The translations under genes and the position numbers were made by a program. Positions 55,925 through 64,000 of a stretch of 64,000 nucleotides of DNA are shown in pieces (position 1 is the stretch's first letter; every line of letters begins with the position of its first letter). Below the pieces are notes generated by a model that worked only from the letters and a program-made list of their open reading frames with translations, did no database searches and was not told where the DNA came from. The stretch is from assembly GCF_002845745.1 (NCBI RefSeq), contig NZ_PIUM01000003.1, positions 1 through 64,000 of the forward strand. The letters are read 5' to 3'. This DNA is from Telmatospirillum siberiense (GTDB taxonomy: Bacteria > Pseudomonadota > Alphaproteobacteria > Rhodospirillales > Magnetospirillaceae).

Positions 55925-56739
55925 TGTTCCGCCATGCGACGGCGAACCTCGATGGAGGCGGCGCGAACCTTGTGGGCGGCGGGCGATGTCAAACGGTTGT
56001 CGAGACCGGTTCCGCCGGATTTCGCACTGGCGATGGCCGCCGTGACCTCAGCCTTGATGCGCTCGATATCGGCGGCGCCCGGAGCGTCGGCGTTCACGCC
56101 GCTGATCAGCGCGTGCAATATCCCAAGCTTGGCGTAGTTACGGATGTTGTAGGACATCGGCAACACCGTCTCGCCAAGGACATCCAATTCCTCGACACTG
56201 CGTTTGGTGACGCGCGCCGCCGCCGCCTTACCCATGGCGTGGACCAAGACCTCGGAATCGTCGAGGGCGACGATGCGATTGGCCTGATAGCCATGCGCCA
56301 GAAAGGCGCCGGACATGGCGCGGCCGACCAGCAACGCCACAACGGGATGACCGGCCAGACGGGCGCTGGCATAAGCGTCGACCGCCGCCGCGCAGGCCAG
56401 ATGGATGCCGATCAGCTCTTCCCGGCGGCCATAAGCCTGGCTCGGTACATCGACCACGGCGACGATGGGCCGGCGGGCACCGTCACCATCGCTGTCGATA
56501 GCCTGCCGCACGAACCGGGCCAAGGTCCATCCCTGCTCCAGCCCAACTTCACCTTGGCGGGCACGGGGAAAACGGCTGTCGGGATCGGGCACCACCGCCA
56601 GAAAGCGGGTGACCGCGCCGGCGAAAGTGATGTCGGCGCATCGCACGGACGGGGGAGCCTGTTCGACCAGACCCGACTGGCCGGTCAGCGCCTCGAACCA
56701 GATTTGGCCACGGCTGATGCCGTCGCGATGATTGCTCAT
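55909..56739 (-). CDS. mdcE: Malonate decarboxylase gamma subunit
   Basis: 276 residues. Carboxyltransferase/crotonase-like fold with RRPIVAVVDVPSQAYGRREELIGIHLACAAA and VGRAMSGAFLAHGYQANRIVALDD. With MdcD it forms the malonyl-S-ACP decarboxylase. ATG 56739 overlaps the mdcD stop; upstream extension of the frame is ignored. Confidence 0.93.
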   Translation of the reverse strand: MSNHRDGISRGQIWFEALTGQSGLVEQAPPSVRCADITFAGAVTRFLAVVPDPDSRFPRARQGEVGLEQGWTLARFVRQAIDSDGDGARRPIVAVVDVPSQAYGRREELIGIHLACAAAVDAYASARLAGHPVVALLVGRAMSGAFLAHGYQANRIVALDDSEVLVHAMGKAAAARVTKRSVEELDVLGETVLPMSYNIRNYAKLGILHALISGVNADAPGAADIERIKAEVTAAIASAKSGGTGLDNRLTSPAAHKVRAASIEVRRRMAEQWAAP

Positions 56740-57602
56740 GCCTGTTCTCCTTTTCCCCACAGGGCGCGCAGGGCCGGCCCATCGGTGACGAGGGCTGGAT
56801 CGATGGCAACGAGGCGTGCCAGAAACTGCGGGATTTGCTGGCTGCGATAGCTGTCCGGCTGACCGGCCCTGAAGGCGGCGCGCACGGCCTCGGCGATGGC
56901 ATCGGCGTCGTCCTCGACCAATTGGTCGACCAGTCCGACGGCGGCCCGTTGCTCGCCACCGATCAAACTCCAGATCAGCCGCTTGTCCGAAGCGTCCAAC
57001 TCGGCGATACCAGCCTCCTGTTCGATCACTTCCGGCCCGTTCATGCCCAGACGGGCCTGCGGGGTAACGATCAAATGGCTGCACAGGGCGGCGGCCAGCG
57101 ACATGCCGCCGAAACAACCGACCAAACCGGCGATGATGCCGACCACCGGCACATGGGGACGCAAGGCAATGATGGCGGCGTGAATCTCGGCGATCACCGC
57201 CAGCCCCAGATTGGCCTCCTGCAGCCGGACGCCCCCGGTTTCCAACAGAAGAACCGGTCGCGTCGGGATGCCCCTTTCATGGTCCTGGCGGGCCAGATCC
57301 AGCGCCGCGGCGATCTTCATGCCGGCGATCTCGCCCATGCTGCCGCCTTGAAAGGCGCTTTCGATGCCGGCAACCACCGCCGGCTGGCCATCGATCAGAC
57401 CCCGGGCGACGACCACGCCGTCATCTTCCTGCGGAACGATGTCCTGCATTTCGAGCCAAGGGGAGTGGAGCCGGTCGAAGGGGCCCAACAATTCACGCCA
57501 GGTCCCGGCATCCAGCAGAGCCTTTGTCCGTTCGCGGGCGGACAGTTCGATGAAGCTCTTTCTGGACAGCAGCCGGTCCAGATCGGTGACGGCGGCGGTC
57601 AT
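56736..57602 (-). CDS. mdcD: Malonate decarboxylase beta subunit
   Basis: 288 residues. The carboxyltransferase motifs SAFQGGSMGEIAGMKIAAAL, LLLETGGVRLQEANLGL and VGCFGGMSLAAALCSHLIVTPQARLGMNGPEV are clear. It decarboxylates malonyl-S-MdcC to acetyl-S-MdcC. Its ATG at 57602 overlaps the mdcC stop. The open frame continues upstream antisense to mdcA but without coding character. Confidence 0.93.
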   Translation of the reverse strand: MTAAVTDLDRLLSRKSFIELSARERTKALLDAGTWRELLGPFDRLHSPWLEMQDIVPQEDDGVVVARGLIDGQPAVVAGIESAFQGGSMGEIAGMKIAAALDLARQDHERGIPTRPVLLLETGGVRLQEANLGLAVIAEIHAAIIALRPHVPVVGIIAGLVGCFGGMSLAAALCSHLIVTPQARLGMNGPEVIEQEAGIAELDASDKRLIWSLIGGEQRAAVGLVDQLVEDDADAIAEAVRAAFRAGQPDSYRSQQIPQFLARLVAIDPALVTDGPALRALWGKGEQA

Positions 57603-57892
57603 TGCCGGCTCTCCTCGACGGCTTGCTCCAGACGCAGCGCCACCATGCCGGGGGTCGCTCCGAAGTCGTTGATCTCGATGCGGACCGCCTTGCGGAAGCG
57701 GGTGAAGAAGCGGTCCAAAACGTTCTTCCAGACCTGGCCATAGCCATCGACGCTGGTATTGATGCGCACATGCGCCGTCTGATCCGGCGAAGGCTCCAGC
57801 AGAACCTCCAGATCCCCGGACCCGACCACGCCGACATGGGCGCGCGCCGTGGCTTTCTGGTCCGCTGGATAGTCGAATGTGAATGTTTCCAT
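57599..57892 (-). CDS. mdcC: Malonate decarboxylase acyl carrier protein (delta subunit)
   Basis: 97 residues. From ATG 57892 (GGAG 9 nt upstream) the predicted prosthetic-group serine falls at position 25 in VVGSGDLEVL, the expected place for MdcC; ATG 57901 would shift it. The C-terminal INDFGATPGMVALRLEQA is conserved. It carries the acetyl/malonyl thioester between the other subunits. Confidence 0.92.
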   Translation of the reverse strand: METFTFDYPADQKATARAHVGVVGSGDLEVLLEPSPDQTAHVRINTSVDGYGQVWKNVLDRFFTRFRKAVRIEINDFGATPGMVALRLEQAVEESRQ

Positions 57893-57940
57893 TGCTGTCA
57901 TCTCCAGGGAGAGAATTCGCTCTTGGGGGGCATCGCCGCC

Positions 57941-59602
57941 TCACCAGGTCCGGAAGCGGGCCGGCGGCTGGTAAAGCCCGCCCGACCAGGCCGACAACTC
58001 TTCGATGCTGCGGGCGGCCAGCAGGGAGCGCTTGGCATCGCCGCGCCGCACGCCCATGTCCTCGGGGTAGGCGACGATGCCGCGTTGGCGCAAATCCTCG
58101 GTCTTGCGGGGATTCGCCTTCAGGCCGACCGGCGTGGCGCCGGCCACGGCGGCGATGGCGGCCCGGCGTTCCTCGATGCCGTCGGCCTTGAACAAATAGG
58201 CGATGCCTTCCTCGGTCACCACATGGCTGACGTCGTCGCCATAGATCATCACCGGGGCAACCGGCATGTTGGCGTTCTTGCCCACCTGCACGGCGTCCAG
58301 GGACTCGACGATCACCGGTTCGCCGCCTTTCTGATAGGTCTCGGCCAACTGGACCACCAGCTTGCGACCGCGAACCACCTCGGAATCGGCGGTGATCAGA
58401 CTCAACCAGGCGGGCGTGCTGTGACGCCGGCCCTTGGGATCGTGTCCCATGTTGGGCGCGCCGCCGAAGCCGGCCAGACGGCCCATGGTGACGGTCGAGG
58501 AATTGCCGTCGGGATCCATCTGCAAGGTCGAACCGATGAACAGATCGACGCCATATTGGCCGGCCAACTGGCACAACACGCGATTGGACCGCAGGCTGCC
58601 GTCATGGCCGGTAAAGAAGACGTCGGGCCGCGCCCGGATATAGTCCTCCATCCCGACCTCGCTGCCGAAGCAATGGACGCTTTCGACCCAGCCGCTTTCG
58701 ATGGCGGGAATCAGCGTCGGATGGGGGTTCAGGGTCCAGTTGCGGCAGATCTTGCCCTTGAGGCCCAGGGACGCGCCGTAGGTCGGCAGCAACAGTTCGA
58801 TGGCGGCGGTGTCGAAACCGATGCCATGGTTGAGCGAGGTGACGCCGTGGCGTTCGTAGATGCCGCGGATCACCATCATGCCCATCAGAATCTGCAGCTC
58901 GTTGATAATCCGGGGATCGCGGGTGAACAGCGGTTCGATGGCGAATGGGCGGTCGGCCACCACCACCAGATCGATCCAGCTGCCGGGAATGTCGACGCGC
59001 GGCAGTTCATCGGTCAACTCGTTGACCTGGGCGATGACGATGCCCTGCCGGAAGGCGGTGGCCTCGACGATGGTCGGCGTATCCTCGGTGTTCGGCCCGG
59101 TATAAAGATTGCCCTGGGCGTCGGCCTTTTCGGCGCAGACGAGGGCGATGTTCGGGGTCAGGTCGACGAACATCCGGGCATAGAGTTCGACATAGGTGTA
59201 GATGGCCCCGATCTCCAGCTTCCGATCCTCAAGAAGCTGGGCGACGCGCAGGCTTTGCGGCCCGGCGAAGGCGAAATCGACCTTTCTGGCGATGCCTTTT
59301 TCGAACAGGGTCAGATGTTCGCGCCGGCTGATGCTGGAAATCAGAAGATGCAAATCATGGATCTTCCTGGCATCGACCTCGGCCAGCGAGCGCGACAGGA
59401 AATCGGCCTGCTTCTGGTTGTTGCCTTCCAGCGCCACGCGATCCCCGGAATGGACCAGCACTTCCAGCGCCTCGACGATCCGGGAGGACGGCAGAACCTT
59501 GCCGGAAAGCCAGGGGGCGACGGCGGCCAGGCGCCGAGCCTTGTCTTGCCCGCGTTTGTTCCAGGATCGCGGGGCGGTCCCGGTATCCAAGCTTTGCACC
59601 AT
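57941..59602 (-). CDS. mdcA: Malonate decarboxylase alpha subunit (acetyl-ACP:malonate ACP transferase)
   Basis: 553 residues. Starts SWNKRGQDKARRLAAV; typical segments are VALEGNNQKQADFLSR, LNHGIGFDTAAIELLLPTYG, CFGSEVGMEDYIRARPDVFFTGHDGSLRSNR and GLKANPRKTEDLRQRG. It swaps malonate for acetate on MdcC. First gene of the operon, 48 bp before mdcC, with a palindromic GntR-type site about 87 bp upstream. Confidence 0.95.
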   Translation of the reverse strand: MVQSLDTGTAPRSWNKRGQDKARRLAAVAPWLSGKVLPSSRIVEALEVLVHSGDRVALEGNNQKQADFLSRSLAEVDARKIHDLHLLISSISRREHLTLFEKGIARKVDFAFAGPQSLRVAQLLEDRKLEIGAIYTYVELYARMFVDLTPNIALVCAEKADAQGNLYTGPNTEDTPTIVEATAFRQGIVIAQVNELTDELPRVDIPGSWIDLVVVADRPFAIEPLFTRDPRIINELQILMGMMVIRGIYERHGVTSLNHGIGFDTAAIELLLPTYGASLGLKGKICRNWTLNPHPTLIPAIESGWVESVHCFGSEVGMEDYIRARPDVFFTGHDGSLRSNRVLCQLAGQYGVDLFIGSTLQMDPDGNSSTVTMGRLAGFGGAPNMGHDPKGRRHSTPAWLSLITADSEVVRGRKLVVQLAETYQKGGEPVIVESLDAVQVGKNANMPVAPVMIYGDDVSHVVTEEGIAYLFKADGIEERRAAIAAVAGATPVGLKANPRKTEDLRQRGIVAYPEDMGVRRGDAKRSLLAARSIEELSAWSGGLYQPPARFRTW

Positions 59603-59687
59603 CAGCAGACTCCTAAAATTCGGTCACGGGACGGCACCGTTCGAACGACGAAGACGGCCCGGCCAGGATACCTTGGCATCCAACATG

Positions 59688-59713
59688 TATACAAAATACA
59701 GGATTTTGTGTAT
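59688..59713. promoter_or_regulatory. GntR-type palindrome upstream of mdcA
   Basis: ACAAAAT (59691-59697) and ATTTTGT (59703-59709) are perfect arms with a 5-nt spacer, extending to ATACAAAAT/ATTTTGTGTAT. TATACAA at 59688-59694 is the complement of the TTGTATA repeats before the GntR gene. Confidence 0.6.
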
Positions 59714-59770
59714 CTGACAACGGGATTGCTGCGAGGCAATCGCTTGAATGCGCCTGAGGCGCCGTTGCGA

Positions 59771-59801
59771 AAAAAAGGGACCGCCGAAGCGATCCCTTTT
59801 T
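59771..59801. terminator. Bidirectional rho-independent terminator after eno
   Basis: AAAAAGGGA (59772-59780) pairs with TCCCTTTTT (59793-59801), with an inner CGC/GCG stem and one mismatch. T-rich flanks occur on both strands. It lies 47 bp beyond the eno stop. Confidence 0.8.
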
Positions 59802-59847
59802 CCGTAAAGTCTGTCTTGTGAGTGGCGTCCCGATACCGGGACCGGTC

Positions 59848-61155
<1,308 letters not shown>

Positions 61156-62001
61156 TCAAAGACTATGAAGTGGCCTGGCTTTGGACAAACGATCGAAGGC
61201 AGCCAGGGTGGCGATGAATTCAGGCATCTCGGCCAGCGGAATCATGTTGGGCCCGTCGGACGGTGCGCAATCGGGGTTCTCGTGAGCTTCGGCGAAAACG
61301 GCGGCGACACCGATGGATACGGCGGCCCGCGCCAGGACGGGCGCGAACTCCCGCTGACCGCCGGAACTGCTGCCCTGGCCTCCCGGTTGCTGCACCGAAT
61401 GGGTCGCGTCGAACACCACCGGACAGCCGGTTCTGGCCATGATCGGCAAGCTGCGCATGTCGGTGACCAGGGTGTTGTAGCCGAAACTGGCGCCACGCTC
61501 GCACAGCATCACGCGATCGTTGCCGGTGCTCTCGATCTTCTTGGCGACATTGACCATGTCCCAGGGAGCGAGAAACTGGCCTTTCTTGACGTTGATCGCC
61601 CGGCCGGTGGCACCGGCCGCCAGCAGAAGATCGGTCTGCCGGCACAGGAAGGCGGGAATCTGCAAGACGTCGACAGCCTCGGCGACGGGAGCGCACTGCC
61701 CGGCGTTATGCACGTCGGTCAACACCGGAATGCCGAGGCTTTCGCGGATTTCCGCGAAAACCGGCAATGCCGCCTCCAAACCGACGCCGCGCTGACCGGC
61801 CACGCTGGTGCGGTTGGCCTTGTCGAAGGAGGTCTTATAGATCAGCCCGACCCCCTCCTTGTCGCACATATCCTTGAGAGCCAGCGCCGTTTCCAGCGCA
61901 TGGGAACGGCTTTCCATCTGACAGGGGCCGGCGATCAGCACGAAAGGCAGATCATTACCGAGGGTAAGCGAGCCGATGGTGATGTGTCGTGCTTCTGTCA
62001 T
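61156..62001 (-). CDS. kdsA: 2-dehydro-3-deoxyphosphooctonate aldolase (KDO-8-phosphate synthase)
   Basis: 281 residues. IAGPCQMESRSHALETA near residue 25, YKTSFDKANRTS, QIPAFLCRQTDLLLAA and VFDATHSVQQPGG are standard KdsA blocks. It condenses arabinose-5-phosphate with phosphoenolpyruvate for lipopolysaccharide core synthesis. Lies between pyrG and eno, the usual order. Confidence 0.97.
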   Translation of the reverse strand: MTEARHITIGSLTLGNDLPFVLIAGPCQMESRSHALETALALKDMCDKEGVGLIYKTSFDKANRTSVAGQRGVGLEAALPVFAEIRESLGIPVLTDVHNAGQCAPVAEAVDVLQIPAFLCRQTDLLLAAGATGRAINVKKGQFLAPWDMVNVAKKIESTGNDRVMLCERGASFGYNTLVTDMRSLPIMARTGCPVVFDATHSVQQPGGQGSSSGGQREFAPVLARAAVSIGVAAVFAEAHENPDCAPSDGPNMIPLAEMPEFIATLAAFDRLSKARPLHSL

Positions 62002-62013
62002 GCGGACTTTCGC

Positions 62014-63648
<1,635 letters not shown>

Positions 63649-63756
63649 TTACAATACACCAGAGGTCGGCCACGCCCAAGAGGGGCGTGATGCCGTTATC
63701 GTCAAAAAAAGAGAGAGGCGTCATCGCTGAGGCCTCTCTGGCGGGATTAGCCGGGA

Positions 63757-64000
63757 TTACCGGCTGAGTGGCGCCGTAGGCGCCGCCGGAGCGGCGGGTG
63801 CCGTCGGTGCCGGCGCGGTATCCATGATGGAACTGGGCTGACTGCGCGAATTGGCGATCAGCGCCAGGGCCAGACTGGTCACGAAGAAGCCCGTCGCCAG
63901 GATCGCCGTGGTCCGTGTCAGCAGATTGCCGGCCGCACGGCCCGTCATCACGCCGCCGCCACCGCCGATACCAAGCGCTCCGCCCTCGCTACGCTGCAGA
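63757..64000 (-). CDS. secG: SecG preprotein translocase subunit, C-terminal part (cut by window edge)
   Basis: About 81 codons running in from the right edge. Visible: SEGGALGIGGGGGVMTGRAAGNLLTR at positions up to about 64000 (the conserved SecG central loop), the second membrane segment ILATGFFVTSLALALIAN, and an Ala/Pro-rich tail TAPAAPAAPTAPLSR. SecG supports SecYEG protein export. The N-terminal membrane segment lies beyond the window. Confidence 0.9.
   Translation of the reverse strand, partial: LQRSEGGALGIGGGGGVMTGRAAGNLLTRTTAILATGFFVTSLALALIANSRSQPSSIMDTAPAPTAPAAPAAPTAPLSR

Noticed and set aside
57602-59821. 739-codon plus-strand open frame opposite mdcA
   Set aside because: No recognisable motifs; the minus strand encodes MdcA with conserved family blocks throughout.

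Overview
The window reads as a chromosomal segment of a GC-rich alphaproteobacterium, most likely a member of the Rhodospirillales (Magnetospirillum/Telmatospirillum-like). This rests on the pdhA-pdhB-pdhC-lpd-lipA-coq10 order, an E1-beta subunit carrying its own lipoyl domain, a squalene-hopene cyclase, a Tat-exported HiPIP and the secG-pyrG-kdsA-eno order. The genus is inference.

Layout. 1-8.3 kb: the N-terminus of squalene-hopene cyclase, a hairpin-rich spacer, then an RND efflux operon (adaptor, pump, outer-membrane channel) flanked by two TetR regulators. 8.3-12.2 kb: universal stress protein, MlaA and MlaC lipid-transport components, PgpA, CinA/PncC and a HiPIP. 12.2-18.9 kb: the pyruvate dehydrogenase operon with lipoate synthase and a COQ10 protein. 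19.2-23.5 kb: a tandem pair of Ldh/YbiC-type oxidoreductases, a 360-bp nested inverted-repeat element, and a methyltransferase divergent from an MmyB-type regulator. 23.5-23.8 kb: ftsB.

24-59.6 kb is accessory. It contains a complete L-arabinose route (FucI-family isomerase, AraB, AraD, transketolase, transaldolase), two sugar ABC importers (AraFGH and a YtfQRT/YjfF type), GalK/GalT/GalM, a porin, a PfkB kinase, a lipoprotein of unknown role, a LacI regulator with an MFS transporter, an MtrA/MtrB-type decaheme cytochrome-porin pair, and a malonate decarboxylase cluster (mdcACDEGH) with a divergent GntR regulator. 59.8-64 kb returns to housekeeping genes: eno, kdsA, pyrG and the 3' part of secG.

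How it works together. Four near-identical LacI-type operators (core AAACGTTT) precede araD-tal-tkt-galKT, the isomerase-kinase pair, the ytfR transporter operon (next to the LacI gene) and, weakly, the porin, so the sugar genes look like one regulon. The sugar/cytochrome/malonate block lies between eno and ftsB-pdhA, which are commonly close neighbours in alphaproteobacteria, so it may be an inserted metabolic block. The most notable modules are the extracellular-electron-transfer-like MtrAB pair, the non-orthologous isomerase, and several palindromic control sites. All assignments come from reading the sequence; no database search was run.
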